Below, piece by piece: positions 33,943 through 44,640 of a stretch of DNA of 46,318 nucleotides. The notes under the pieces were generated by a model, which was not told where the DNA came from, ran no database searches, and worked only from the letters and a program-made list of their open reading frames with translations. How positions within the stretch are numbered: the stretch's first letter is position 1; every line of letters begins with the position of its first letter. The stretch lies in the NCBI GenBank assembly GCA_026398065.1, contig JAPLTR010000851.1, positions 1-46,318 on the forward strand. Reading direction: 5' to 3'. Source of the stretch: Verrucomicrobiota bacterium (GTDB lineage Bacteria; Verrucomicrobiota; Verrucomicrobiia; Opitutales; Opitutaceae). The translations under genes and the position numbers were made by a program.

Positions 33943-34535
33943 AGGTCCTGGCCATCGAAGATCAACCCGTTGCAGCGATGCAGATGATGGCCCTGCTTCG
34001 CTCGCTGGGTCACGACGCGGAGCACGTGAAGGACTCGACCGACGCGTGGTCGCGACTGACGCACGGCGGGTACCGGGTGGTCGTGAGCGACTGGCGGATG
34101 CCGGGGATCGACGGCCTCGGGCTGTGCCGGATGATCCGCGAACGCGGCGGCGACTACGTGTATTTCATCCTGGTCAGCTCCAGCCCGGTGACGGGAGAAA
34201 ACCGGAAGCTGGCGCTGGCGGCCGGCGTGGACGATTTTCTCGCCAAGCCGATCAACGGCGAGGAGCTGGGCATGCGGCTCCACGTGGCGGAACGCATCAT
34301 CGGCCTGGCGCAACAGGTGAAACAGCTGGAGTCGTTCCTGCCGGTCTGCACCTATTGCCACAAGATCAGGGACGACCAAAAATACTGGCAGGAAATGGAG
34401 AGCTATTTCAGCCAGCGGCAGGGGACGAAGTTCAGCCATGGGGTCTGCCCGGACTGCTATGAACGCGTGATGGCCCCGCAGCTCCGGAAGCTGGGGATCG
34501 ACGCGCCCGCCATCGAGGATCTGGACAAGCCGTAA
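33939..34535 (+). CDS. Response regulator with C-terminal Cys/His motif
   Basis: A 198-residue regulator. REC domain (1-120): acidic pocket in AIEDQPV, phospho-acceptor D51 in VVSDWRMPG, Ser/Thr site in ILVSSSP and Lys in FLAKPI. A short helix ([18 protein letters not shown]) links it to a compact tail C137-TY-C140[13 protein letters not shown]...F-SH167G-VC170-PD-C173-YE. The two CxxC pairs plus His suggest a zinc-ribbon-like or redox site. The same CxxCKKIRDD..YW...SHGICPDC tail is known from many kinases and regulators of deltaproteobacteria and Verrucomicrobiota, without an assigned function. There is no DNA-binding domain. It overlaps the kinase gene by four bases, so it is the likely phosphorelay output. 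Confidence 0.9.
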   Translation: MKVLAIEDQPVAAMQMMALLRSLGHDAEHVKDSTDAWSRLTHGGYRVVVSDWRMPGIDGLGLCRMIRERGGDYVYFILVSSSPVTGENRKLALAAGVDDFLAKPINGEELGMRLHVAERIIGLAQQVKQLESFLPVCTYCHKIRDDQKYWQEMESYFSQRQGTKFSHGVCPDCYERVMAPQLRKLGIDAPAIEDLDKP

Positions 34536-34590
34536 GGCGGAGGCCGGTTTGTGGGCTTGCGCCGGAGCGCCGGCCTGCGGTGATCGCGGG

Positions 34591-36780
<2,190 letters not shown>

Positions 36781-36836
36781 TGCATTTAGGGGTTGCGGGC
36801 CTGGCTGGTGGGAAATGACCCTCTCCCTACACACCC

Positions 36837-37433
36837 GTGAAAATTCTCGCCGTCGAAGACGATGCCGTTTCCCGCGCCGTGCTGCGCAAGGCCCTCCGTC
36901 GGTTGAAACATGACGTGGTCGAGGCGGCGGACGGGGAGGAGGCGTGGACGCAGCTGCAGGCCGAGCCGGTGCGCGTGGTGGTGAGCGACTGGATGATGCC
37001 GAAGTCCGATGGACTCGATCTGTGCCGCCGCATCCGGGCCCGGCCGGGCAAGGACTACACGTATTTCATTTTGCTCACGAGCCGCGACGCGACCGAAGAG
37101 AACCAGCGCGCGGCGGCCGATGCGGGCGTGGACGATTTCCTGACGAAGCCCCTCGATTTGCCGGAGCTGTGGACTCGCCTGCGCGTGGCCGAGCGGATTT
37201 TGCACTACACCACCCAGGTGCGTCAGTTGGAGGAACTGCTGCCGATCTGCTCATACTGTAAAAAAATCCGCGACGACCAGAACTACTGGCAGCAGATGGA
37301 GGGCTACATCAACGAGCGCACCGGGAGCGAATTCAGCCACTCGATCTGTCCCGACTGCTACCAGCGCGTGGTCATCCCCGAACTGGAGGCGCTCAAGGGC
37401 GCCAACACTCCGCAGCAGCCTCCCGCGGCATGA
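36837..37433 (+). CDS. Second response regulator with C-terminal Cys/His motif
   Basis: A 198-residue paralog of the regulator at 33939, starting with GTG 36837 (the frame begins KILAVEDDAVSRAVL). REC domain with D51 in VVSDWMMPK, ILLTSRD and FLTKPLDLPEL. Linker AERILHYTTQVRQLEELL leads to the tail C138-SY-C141-KKIRDDQNYWQQM...F-SH168S-IC171-PD-C174-YQ. Spacing of the four Cys and the His is identical to the first copy, supporting a shared fold. A Pro/Gln/Ala end follows. The stop overlaps the slyX start (ATGA at 37430-37433). The leader 'ctctccctacacaccc' has no Shine-Dalgarno. No DNA-binding or enzymatic output domain is present. Confidence 0.9.
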   Translation: MKILAVEDDAVSRAVLRKALRRLKHDVVEAADGEEAWTQLQAEPVRVVVSDWMMPKSDGLDLCRRIRARPGKDYTYFILLTSRDATEENQRAAADAGVDDFLTKPLDLPELWTRLRVAERILHYTTQVRQLEELLPICSYCKKIRDDQNYWQQMEGYINERTGSEFSHSICPDCYQRVVIPELEALKGANTPQQPPAA

Positions 37434-37645
37434 GCGAATACGCCGAAAGCATCCGCCGCCTGGAGGAGAAGATCGCCTACCTCGAGCGACACGTGACCGA
37501 GCAGGACAAGGCCATGATGGAAATGGCCGACGACCTCACCCGGCTGGGCCGCGAACTGAAGGCGTTGCGCGAACGCGACGCCAGCGGCGCCCAGGGTGGT
37601 GGCGGCGAGGAGGCGATGCCGGACGAGCGCCCGCCGCACTACTGA
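37430..37645 (+). CDS. slyX: SlyX-family protein
   Basis: A 71-residue protein with one coiled-coil helix, IRRLEEKIAYLERHVTEQDKAM...LTRLGRELKALRER, the SlyX pattern, and the usual short tail ending in RPPHY. SlyX is widespread and its function is unknown. It is translationally coupled to the upstream response regulator by a four-base overlap, an arrangement that hints at a role with that regulator. It converges with the next gene 22 bases away. Confidence 0.85.
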   Translation: MSEYAESIRRLEEKIAYLERHVTEQDKAMMEMADDLTRLGRELKALRERDASGAQGGGGEEAMPDERPPHY

Positions 37646-37667
37646 GTGCGCCGGGCGCCGGGATCGC

Positions 37668-39635
37668 TCAGAACGACGCGGTCAGTTCCTGTTGGTGGCC
37701 GGGGTCGAGCGTCTGGGTGCCCAGCGCGGTGCACTCGACGGTGTCGTTCTTGTAGAGCTTGAAGCTCACGGGCTCGTTGGCGTCGCTGGTCTCCCAGCGC
37801 CACTTGCCGATGGAGACGAACTGGAGGGGGACGCCCTTTTCCCAGCTAAGGCCCGGACCCTCCCCGCGGATGAACAGGCGGTTGCCAATGCCGATATAGG
37901 CGGTGGCGATGAGGCGGGTCGCTCCGTCCGAAGTGAGCACGCGCTCGGCGAGCTCGGCCGATTGCGGAGCGGGGGAGTCGTCGATTTCGAGACCGAGACC
38001 GGGCTCGTTGTCCTCCTCGGGCTCGGGCTTTTTCGCAGCGCGTCTGCGGCCCGGTTTGGGCGCATCGTCGGAGTCGGCGTCGGGTTCAGGGCTCGCTGTG
38101 GCGGCGGGCTCGGGCTGGGCCGCGGGCGTCTCTGCTTCGGACGTGGCGGACTCGGCCGGGGAATCTACCGGGGCGGGTTCGACTGCGGGAGCGGGCGATG
38201 GCTCGACTGCAGGGGTGGAGGACGGCTCGACCGGAGTGGCGACAGGTTCGGGAACCGGAGTGGCGACCGGCTCGGGCGCCGGGGCGGCGGCCACGGTTTC
38301 CGGAACGGGCTCGGGTGCCGGTTCGGTCGCGGCGGGAGCGGGTGGCGCTTCGGGAGCGGGAGCGGGAAGCTCCTCCTTGGTGTCGACGAAGGGGTCGACC
38401 GTCTGCGGCGCCACAGGTGCGATCTCGGCGATCGCGGCGACGGGGATCGGCGGCGGTTCGTCAACCACCGGTGGCAGGTCGGCCGGAGGCGGGACGTCGG
38501 CCACGGGCGGCGGTGGGATGACGGCTTCGGCGACCGGAGCGGGAGTTTCCTCGGCGGCCGGGGTTTCGCGGCGCGGTTTCCGCGGGCGCTTGGGCGGGTG
38601 AGCGGTGGTCTCCGCCGGGGCGGCAGGATCGGTGGGCGGCGGGGTCGCCGCCGGTGAATCGACGGCGGCGGTTTCGACCGGGGGAGTGTCCGTGACAATG
38701 GTCGCCGGGGGCGGGGAAACGAACACCGGCGCCGGCGGAGGCGGCGGGGCCTTGGCGGCTGCCTCGAGGGCGCGCTCGAGCCGCTCGGTGCTCGCGGCGA
38801 TTTTGGCCTCGAGGGCGGCGAGCGCTTCGGTGCCGGCGGTGGACAGCGAGCGGCTGACGGCGGCGAGCTTCTCCTCGATCTCGGAGGCGGCGCGCGTCTG
38901 GGCGCTGGCGAGCGTGCGCTCCGCGTCGATCGCGGCGGAGGCGAGGGACAGCCGGGCGGCGTCCGAGGACTGCGCGATGGTCGCGGCTGCGGCGGCGGCG
39001 GCCTGGGCCACCGCGGCGGCGGTGGCGGCGGTGACCTGGTTCAGCGAATCGGTGGCGGCCCGGGCGGCGGCGTCCTGGGCGCCGGCGAGGTTCTTCTGCG
39101 TGGCGGCCTCCAGCTTCGCCCATTCGGCGGCGGACTTGGCGATCTGGTCGGAGACGGACTCCAGGCGCTCGCTCTCGGTGGTGCGGAGGGCGGCGAGTTC
39201 TTTCTCAAGCTCCTCCTTTTCGGCGTCGTTGGCGGCGGCGAGCTGGGCCTGGAACTCGGAGATTTTCTCCTGGAGCTTTTGCGGGAGATGTTCGGCGTGA
39301 CGGAGATTGCGCAGAGAGAGCTCGGCGATGCCGTTGAGCCCGTTGGCGGCGATGCTGATCTGCTCGGCAGAGGAGGTGATGGTGCGCGCGAGGGCTTCGA
39401 GGGCGCGCTGGCGGTCGTCGAGGGCCTCGTTCTTCTGGCGCTCGTAGTTGAGGACAATCGGGACCAGACCGAATACGGCCCCGAGCACCACGCAGAGAAC
39501 GATGGCGAGGGTCCGTCCGTCGGAGAACGGGTGTGGGCTCCAGACTGCGATGGCGATGGCGAGGCCAAGCAGGACGACATCGGTGAGGATGAAAAGCCAG
39601 GTGGGCAGTTTGAAGGGCGAATCGGAAGGCGTCAT
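37668..39635 (-). CDS. Membrane-anchored coiled-coil, Pro/Ala-rich protein with conserved C-terminal domain
   Basis: A 655-residue protein from Met 39635; the frame is open to 39728, but the 31 extra residues are Arg/Pro-rich and unlike a protein start. Two membrane helices come first (PTWLFILTDVVLLGLAIAIAV and TLAIVLCVVLGAVFGLVPIVL). A long Ala-rich coiled coil follows (about 65-280, with LQEKISEFQAQLAAANDAEK). Residues about 285-540 are Pro/Ala/Thr/Glu low complexity, probably extended. The last 100 residues form a beta-rich domain (RLIATAYIGIGNRLFIRGEG, LQFVSIGKWRWE) ending LDPGHQQELTASF. I know no function; the layout suggests a spacer that holds a binding domain away from the inner membrane. 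It is convergent with slyX. Confidence 0.75.
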   Translation of the reverse strand: MTPSDSPFKLPTWLFILTDVVLLGLAIAIAVWSPHPFSDGRTLAIVLCVVLGAVFGLVPIVLNYERQKNEALDDRQRALEALARTITSSAEQISIAANGLNGIAELSLRNLRHAEHLPQKLQEKISEFQAQLAAANDAEKEELEKELAALRTTESERLESVSDQIAKSAAEWAKLEAATQKNLAGAQDAAARAATDSLNQVTAATAAAVAQAAAAAAATIAQSSDAARLSLASAAIDAERTLASAQTRAASEIEEKLAAVSRSLSTAGTEALAALEAKIAASTERLERALEAAAKAPPPPPAPVFVSPPPATIVTDTPPVETAAVDSPAATPPPTDPAAPAETTAHPPKRPRKPRRETPAAEETPAPVAEAVIPPPPVADVPPPADLPPVVDEPPPIPVAAIAEIAPVAPQTVDPFVDTKEELPAPAPEAPPAPAATEPAPEPVPETVAAAPAPEPVATPVPEPVATPVEPSSTPAVEPSPAPAVEPAPVDSPAESATSEAETPAAQPEPAATASPEPDADSDDAPKPGRRRAAKKPEPEEDNEPGLGLEIDDSPAPQSAELAERVLTSDGATRLIATAYIGIGNRLFIRGEGPGLSWEKGVPLQFVSIGKWRWETSDANEPVSFKLYKNDTVECTALGTQTLDPGHQQELTASF

Positions 39636-39797
39636 GGGAAGCGGCGAGGATGCCGGCGCGACGCCCTCCCTGTTGCGGCGTCGCGTGTGCGGCGGAAAGT
39701 TTGTGCGCCGCGAAATCGGACTTTTCAATCACGGAGTGCGGGCCGCGAGTTTTGGTTTCCCTTCGGGGCGCCGGCCTGTCATGACTCGGTCATCCCC

Positions 39798-40094
39798 ATG
39801 GAATTTCCTCATTTTCTGCGGATCGAGCGGGAGGGTGGCGGCGGCTCGCGGCATTACGTGGTGCACACGAACGACCCGAAATTTTCGATGGAGCTGACGC
39901 CGGATGCGGCGGCACCGGACAAGGTGGGCAAGGGGATCATCAAGCGCGTGTGCGTGCCGAATTCGTGGGCGGGCGACTATGCTCGCTACGCGAAATTCAT
40001 GGGGGCGGCGCAGGAGTTTTTCGGAAAATCCTTCGCGGAGCCGGCGTCGAAGGCGGAGACGTTCTCGCCGGAGACGCGGCGGTTTCAGACCTAG
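39798..40094 (+). CDS. Hypothetical 98-residue protein
   Basis: Starts MEFPHFLRIEREGGGGSRHY and has no signal peptide or membrane helix. A mixed alpha/beta pattern is likely (HYVVHTNDPKFSMELTP; KGIIKRVCVPNSWAGDYARYAKFMGAAQEFFGKSF). I do not recognise a family. G/C-ending codons and a composition like the neighbours support coding. It is divergent from the coiled-coil membrane protein gene, 162 bases apart. The leader 'cggtcatcccc' lacks a Shine-Dalgarno. It converges with the next gene after 13 bases. Confidence 0.65.
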   Translation: MEFPHFLRIEREGGGGSRHYVVHTNDPKFSMELTPDAAAPDKVGKGIIKRVCVPNSWAGDYARYAKFMGAAQEFFGKSFAEPASKAETFSPETRRFQT

Positions 40095-40107
40095 CGAGGC
40101 GGGCACC

Positions 40108-40476
40108 TCACAGCCGGCGCCACACCGCGGCGCAGAGCGCCATCAGGAAGACGATGCGCAGTCCGCCCTCGAAGGTGAGGATGACCAGCGTCCACTTCAT
40201 GCGGTTGCCGCGTCGGAGCGAGAAACCGATGGCGGTGAGGGCGAGCAGCCCGAGGCCGTAGATGCGACCGAGCGGCGTGAGAAGCAGCGTGAGCATCCAC
40301 ACCCAGTAGCCGAGGATCGCGACGGTCCAGAAGAAGGCGAGGACCTCGCTCAGCCCGAGCGTCCGAGGGTCCGCGTTGCGGGCGATCTGCTTGATCCCGA
40401 GGTAGCGCTCGCTGAGCACGAGCTGCACGACCTCGAACACGAGGAAGAGCGGCGCGAGGAGGAACAGCGTTTGCAC
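40108..40476 (-). CDS. Small integral membrane protein, unknown function
   Basis: A 122-residue protein with four hydrophobic segments: MQTLFLLAPLFLVFEVVQLVL, VLAFFWTVAILGYWVWMLTLLL, IYGLGLLALTAIGFSL and LVILTFEGGLRIVFLMALCA. Charged loops (SERYLGIKQIARNADPRTLG, RRGNRMKW) set the topology. No family is recognised. It is divergent from the exported protein at 40660; the 183 bases between them (40477-40659) hold the two promoters but no motif I can define with confidence. Confidence 0.7.
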   Translation of the reverse strand: MQTLFLLAPLFLVFEVVQLVLSERYLGIKQIARNADPRTLGLSEVLAFFWTVAILGYWVWMLTLLLTPLGRIYGLGLLALTAIGFSLRRGNRMKWTLVILTFEGGLRIVFLMALCAAVWRRL

Positions 40477-40659
40477 GCTGCGAGCAAGGGGACCGGACGG
40501 GCGGATGGCAATGCGGCGTGCGATCGCCGACCCGGAGGCAAGGCGCGCGAAGGGCGCCGTTCGCGTGTTTGCGGGGGACCGGATCGATGGCGGCCATCGG
40601 AATTTTCAATGAGCGCTTTTCGCCCGGTTCGGTTAAACTGCGGTGGTCAAACAAATCCT

Positions 40660-41220
40660 ATGAAAACATCCCTCAGATTGCTGGGTATTGTCATGATTGC
40701 TGTCGGAGCATGGAGCCTCGTCCCGGCAGCGGAAAGTGCGTCGGCCGTGAAGGTGACGGAGCGGGTGGGCGTGTATGATTCGCGGGCGGTGGCCTACGCG
40801 CACTTCTGGAGCCCGGAGGTGGAGCGGACGCGCAACGCCGCGGTGGCGGAGGCCAAGGTCGCCAAGGCGGCGGGCGACACGGCCGCCACCGAGGCGAAGA
40901 GCCGCAGTCTGGCCGACTATCAAAAGCGGATGCACGAGCAGGTGTTTGGCTCCGCGCCCGCCACCGACGCGATGGCGGCGCTCGCCGCCCGCCTCCCCGC
41001 CCTGCAACGCGAACTCGGGGTGGACCGCGTCGTGTCGAAATGGGACGTGAAGGTCCTGAAGGACGTGCCGGAGGCGCAGCGCGTCGATGTGACCGACCGG
41101 CTGGTGCGCGAGTTTATCGTTCCGAACGAAAAGCAGCAGAAGGTGCTCGATTCGATGAAGACGACGAAGCCGGTTTCGAGTCTGCGGCTGAAGATGCTCC
41201 ACCTCTTTGGCGGCGCGTGA
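40660..41220 (+). CDS. Exported protein of unknown function
   Basis: A 186-residue protein with signal peptide MKTSLRLLGIVMIAVGAWSL...AAESASA, so periplasmic. The mature part begins VKVTERVGVYDSRAVAYAHF, similar in style to the start of OmpH/Skp-like proteins, then has an Ala/Lys/Glu-rich helical stretch (RNAAVAEAKVAKAAGDTAATEAKSRSLADYQK) and a more globular end (LGVDRVVSKWDVKVLKDVPEAQRVDVTDRLVREF). Likeness to Skp is only superficial and I do not assign it. It stands alone; the leader 'aaacaaatcct' before the ATG has no Shine-Dalgarno. Confidence 0.7.
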   Translation: MKTSLRLLGIVMIAVGAWSLVPAAESASAVKVTERVGVYDSRAVAYAHFWSPEVERTRNAAVAEAKVAKAAGDTAATEAKSRSLADYQKRMHEQVFGSAPATDAMAALAARLPALQRELGVDRVVSKWDVKVLKDVPEAQRVDVTDRLVREFIVPNEKQQKVLDSMKTTKPVSSLRLKMLHLFGGA

Positions 41221-41262
41221 CGCGACTGGCCGCGCCCGGACCGGGCGGGTGGCCGCGTGCGG

Positions 41263-42252
41263 TCACTTCCCGCCGTACCAGACGCCGCGGCGCCAATTGT
41301 GGCGCCGGAGGCGGTGGACGAGGGGCTCGGGCATGGCGGGCAGATCGCTCACGGCGCAGTTGGCCTCGGCCTGCGCAACGGTGCGGATCCCGGGGATCAC
41401 GACGGAGACGGCCGGGTGCGCGAGCACCCATTTGATCGCGGCCTGCGGCAGCGTGTAGCCGCTGCCGGCGAGGTCGCGGCGGACCTCCTCGGTGTGCGCG
41501 ACGGCCCGTGCGAGGCGGTCGCCGGCGAAATATTTCGCGCGGAAATCGTCGGGGGCGAACTGGGTTTCGGCGGTGAACTTGCCGGTGAGCACGCCCTCGT
41601 CGAAGACGACGCGGACGATGACGGCGACGCCGCACTCGCGGGCGACGTCGAGCAGTTCGGCGGCGGGCTCCTGCTCGAACAGGTTGTAGATCACCTGAAC
41701 GCTATCGACCCAGCCGCCGCGCATCAGGTCGATCACGCAGTTCTGGTCCTGTTCGGGCGTGGAGATGCCGATGAGACCGAGGCGGCCTTCGCGCTGCAGC
41801 GCCCGGAGCACCTTGAAAGGAGTGGGCTGGCGGTTCCACGCCCGCGTCCACGTGTGGAGCTGCAGAAGATCGAGTTTTTCCACGCCGAGGTTCGCGCAGC
41901 GGGTGGCGATGTTTTCGCGGAGGTAGGATTCCGCGTAGCAGTCGTCGGCGCGGTCGTAGGGCGAGGGCGGCCAGGACCCGGCGCCCGGCGGGGTCTTGGT
42001 GGCGACGAAAATCTTGCCGGTCTGGCCGGCGTCGGCGCGGTCGCGGAGCACCTGGCCGATGAGCTTCTCGCTGCGACCGTTCCCGTAACCGGCGGCGGTG
42101 TCGATGAACGTGCACCCGAGGTCGAGCGCGCGGTGGATGGCGGCGAGCGAGTCGGTGTCGGCCTGCGCGCCCCACGAGCCGCCGATGGCCCAGGCGCCGA
42201 AGCCGATCTCGGAGGTGGTGAAGGGATGGCGGCCGAACGGGCGGAGCTTCAT
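41263..42252 (-). CDS. Aldo/keto reductase
   Basis: A 329-residue NADPH-dependent oxidoreductase of the AKR TIM-barrel family, from ATG 42252; the longer frame to 42432 only overlaps the fucosidase gene. It starts MKLRPFGRHPFTTSEIGFGAWAIGG, then FIDTAAGYGNGRSEKLIG with the catalytic Asp and Tyr, IFVATKTPP with the Lys, LLQLHTW with the His and VVIPGIRTVAQAEANC near the C-terminus. The neighbouring GH95 fucosidase, 12 bases upstream on the same strand, suggests a sugar substrate such as fucose. This is inference. The leader is strongly pyrimidine-rich ('accccgccccccc'). Confidence 0.92.
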   Translation of the reverse strand: MKLRPFGRHPFTTSEIGFGAWAIGGSWGAQADTDSLAAIHRALDLGCTFIDTAAGYGNGRSEKLIGQVLRDRADAGQTGKIFVATKTPPGAGSWPPSPYDRADDCYAESYLRENIATRCANLGVEKLDLLQLHTWTRAWNRQPTPFKVLRALQREGRLGLIGISTPEQDQNCVIDLMRGGWVDSVQVIYNLFEQEPAAELLDVARECGVAVIVRVVFDEGVLTGKFTAETQFAPDDFRAKYFAGDRLARAVAHTEEVRRDLAGSGYTLPQAAIKWVLAHPAVSVVIPGIRTVAQAEANCAVSDLPAMPEPLVHRLRRHNWRRGVWYGGK

Positions 42253-42263
42253 GGGGGGCGGGG

Positions 42264-44624
42264 TCAGAGTTTTTCGGGGGTGACGGCCACCGTCTCGCCG
42301 TTCATGCGCACCGTGACTTTTTCCGGGGTCTTCGAGGCGAGGCGGTAGGTGGTCACGCGGCCGGCTTTCCATGTGAGGTCCACGGTGACCCCGTGACGGG
42401 CGCGCAGCCCCCGCGCCTCGCCGTCGGGCCACGCCGCAGGGAGGGCGGGGAGGAGGTCGATCTCGCCGGCGTGCGACTGGAGGAGCATCTCGGCGATGCC
42501 GGCGGTCGCGCCGAAGTTGCCGTCGATCTGGAAGGGCGGGTGGGCGTCAAAGAGGTTTGGATACGTCCCGCCGCCCTTCATGCTGATGCCCGCCGCGCCA
42601 GTGCTCACGGGCGTGAGCTGGGTGCGGAGGAGCTTTTCGCAGCGGTCGCCGTCGCGCAGGCGGGCCCAGAGGTTGAGCTTGTAGGCGATGCTCCAGCCGG
42701 TGCCGGCGTCGCCGCGGGCCTCGAGGGATTTGCGTGCGGCGGCGGCGAGGTCGGGCGTGCGACGCGGCGAAATTTCGTCGCCGGGATAGAGACCCCAGAG
42801 GTGCGAGACGTGCCGGTGGGTGGGCTCGGCCTCCTTGTACTCTTCCAACCATTCCATGATGCGACCGTCGGACCCGATGCGGGTGGGCGCGAGGCGGGCG
42901 CGCTTTTCGGCGAGTTCGGCGGCGAACGCCTCGTCGGTGCCGAGGAGCTTCGCGGACTCGATGGTGGCGGTGAAGAGGTGGCGGAGGAGCTGCTGGTCGA
43001 TGGTCGGGCCGAGGCAGACATTGGCGCGTTTCCCGTCGGGGAGGAGGAAGGCGTTTTCAGGGGAGTTGGAGGGCGCGGTGACGAGCCAGCGGTGGTTCGG
43101 CTCCTCGATCAGCATGTCGGAGTAGAATTGCGCGGAGCCCTTCAGGATCGGGTAGGCCCACGCGAGGAATTTCTTGTCGCCGGTGAAGAGCCAGTGATCC
43201 CACAGGTGCTGGCAGAGCCATGCTGAACCGCTATTGGCGGAGCCCCAGCTCGCGGCCTCGCCTGGGGCGGTGAAACCCCAGGGGTTGGCGAGCACGTGCG
43301 CGACCCAGCCACGCGCACCGTAGTATTTCTGCGCGGTGACGGCGCCGGGTTTTTGGAGCGACTCGACGAAGGCGAAGAGCGGCTGAGCCAGGTCGCCTAG
43401 CCCGCAGACCTCGGCGGGCCAGTAGTTCATCTGGATGTTTACGTTCAGGTGCCAGTCGGCGTTCCAAGGGGCCTGGATCTCCTCGGCCCATAGGCCCTGG
43501 AGATTGGCGGGCAGGCCGCCGGGGCGCGACGACGAGATGAGGAGGTAGCGGCCGAAATCGAAAAAGAGCGCGGCGAGGCCGGGATCGCTCGCGCCGTCGC
43601 GGAGGGCGGCGAGGCGGGCGGGCGTGGGGAGAGCGCCGGCCGCGGCCGAGGGTGAACCCAGGGTGAGGCTCACGCGGTTGAAGTAGCGCTGGTAGTCGGC
43701 GAGGTGGGCGGCGCGGAGGGCCGTGAAGTTCTTGCGGGCGGCGCGGGTGAGATCGTCCTGGCTGGCGGCGGAAGGATCGTCGTCGCGGCGTCCGGCGAAG
43801 GTATGGATGTCGGTGATGGCGGTGAGGAGGAGCACGACCTGGGTGGCGTCGCGGATCTGCAGCGTGGTCGCGGTGGACGAGAGGTCGCCGCTCGGCATGA
43901 GGGCGCGGAGGCGGGCGGCGTAGCGGACGCCCGTGGCGGTCTTCTTACCGTCGGGCAGCTGGCCCGTCATCAGCAGGCGGTCGGGGCCCTCGGAGACGGT
44001 GGCGAAGTTCTCCGGCCGGTCGAGGGCGACGTCGAAGTTGAGGGCGCCGGGCGTATCGGCGGTGAGGCGGACGACGATGACCTCGTCGGGGGCGCTGACA
44101 AAGACCTCGCGAGTGTAGCCGACATCTCCGAGCCGGTAGGTCAGGCGCGTGGTGGCGGTCTCGAGGTCGAGTTCGCGGCGGTAGTCGGCGGGTTTGGCGT
44201 CGGCGGGAGTATTGAGAAACTTGATGCGGAGATTGCCGAGGGTCTGGTAGGAGCCGTACTGGGCGTTGGCCCCCCGGCCGCGGGCGGAACCGGGGCCGGC
44301 GCAGGTGAAGTTCCGGTTCACGAGCGCCTCGGCTTCGGCGTTCTTCCCCTCCAGCAGCAGGCGGCGGATCTCGGGGAGCGACTGGGCGGCGTCGGGACGA
44401 TCGGCATCCTGCGGCGAGCCGGACCAGAGGCCGGACTCGTTGAGCACGATGCGCTCCTCGGCCACCCCGCCGAAGACCATCGCGCCGAGGCGGCCGTTGC
44501 CGAGCGGGAGGGATTCGGTGAAATGGGTGGCGGGCTGGTCGAACCAGACGAGATGCTCCGGGGAGGCCCGCAAACCGGCGAGACTGGCGAGGAGCAGGGG
44601 TAGGAAGAGAGAAAGGCGGGGCAT
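42264..44624 (-). CDS. GH95 alpha-L-fucosidase, secreted
   Basis: A 786-residue glycoside hydrolase of family 95 that removes alpha-1,2-linked L-fucose (some members act on L-galactose) by inversion. Signal peptide MPRLSLFLPLLLASLAGLRA is followed by the N-terminal beta domain with LPLGNGRLGAMVFGG and LNESGLWSGSP. The catalytic barrel keeps N394 and N396 (LNVNIQMNYW), E523 (SNSPENAF) and D701 (FQIDGNFGATAGIAEML), matching the active site known from Bifidobacterium AfcA. Length is normal. It lies between the aldo/keto reductase gene and a glycoside-hydrolase-like gene on the same strand, so the three probably form a carbohydrate operon. No TonB/SusD genes are adjacent inside the window. Confidence 0.95.
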   Translation of the reverse strand: MPRLSLFLPLLLASLAGLRASPEHLVWFDQPATHFTESLPLGNGRLGAMVFGGVAEERIVLNESGLWSGSPQDADRPDAAQSLPEIRRLLLEGKNAEAEALVNRNFTCAGPGSARGRGANAQYGSYQTLGNLRIKFLNTPADAKPADYRRELDLETATTRLTYRLGDVGYTREVFVSAPDEVIVVRLTADTPGALNFDVALDRPENFATVSEGPDRLLMTGQLPDGKKTATGVRYAARLRALMPSGDLSSTATTLQIRDATQVVLLLTAITDIHTFAGRRDDDPSAASQDDLTRAARKNFTALRAAHLADYQRYFNRVSLTLGSPSAAAGALPTPARLAALRDGASDPGLAALFFDFGRYLLISSSRPGGLPANLQGLWAEEIQAPWNADWHLNVNIQMNYWPAEVCGLGDLAQPLFAFVESLQKPGAVTAQKYYGARGWVAHVLANPWGFTAPGEAASWGSANSGSAWLCQHLWDHWLFTGDKKFLAWAYPILKGSAQFYSDMLIEEPNHRWLVTAPSNSPENAFLLPDGKRANVCLGPTIDQQLLRHLFTATIESAKLLGTDEAFAAELAEKRARLAPTRIGSDGRIMEWLEEYKEAEPTHRHVSHLWGLYPGDEISPRRTPDLAAAARKSLEARGDAGTGWSIAYKLNLWARLRDGDRCEKLLRTQLTPVSTGAAGISMKGGGTYPNLFDAHPPFQIDGNFGATAGIAEMLLQSHAGEIDLLPALPAAWPDGEARGLRARHGVTVDLTWKAGRVTTYRLASKTPEKVTVRMNGETVAVTPEKL

Positions 44625-44640
44625 GGCGGAGTCCGAGTCG

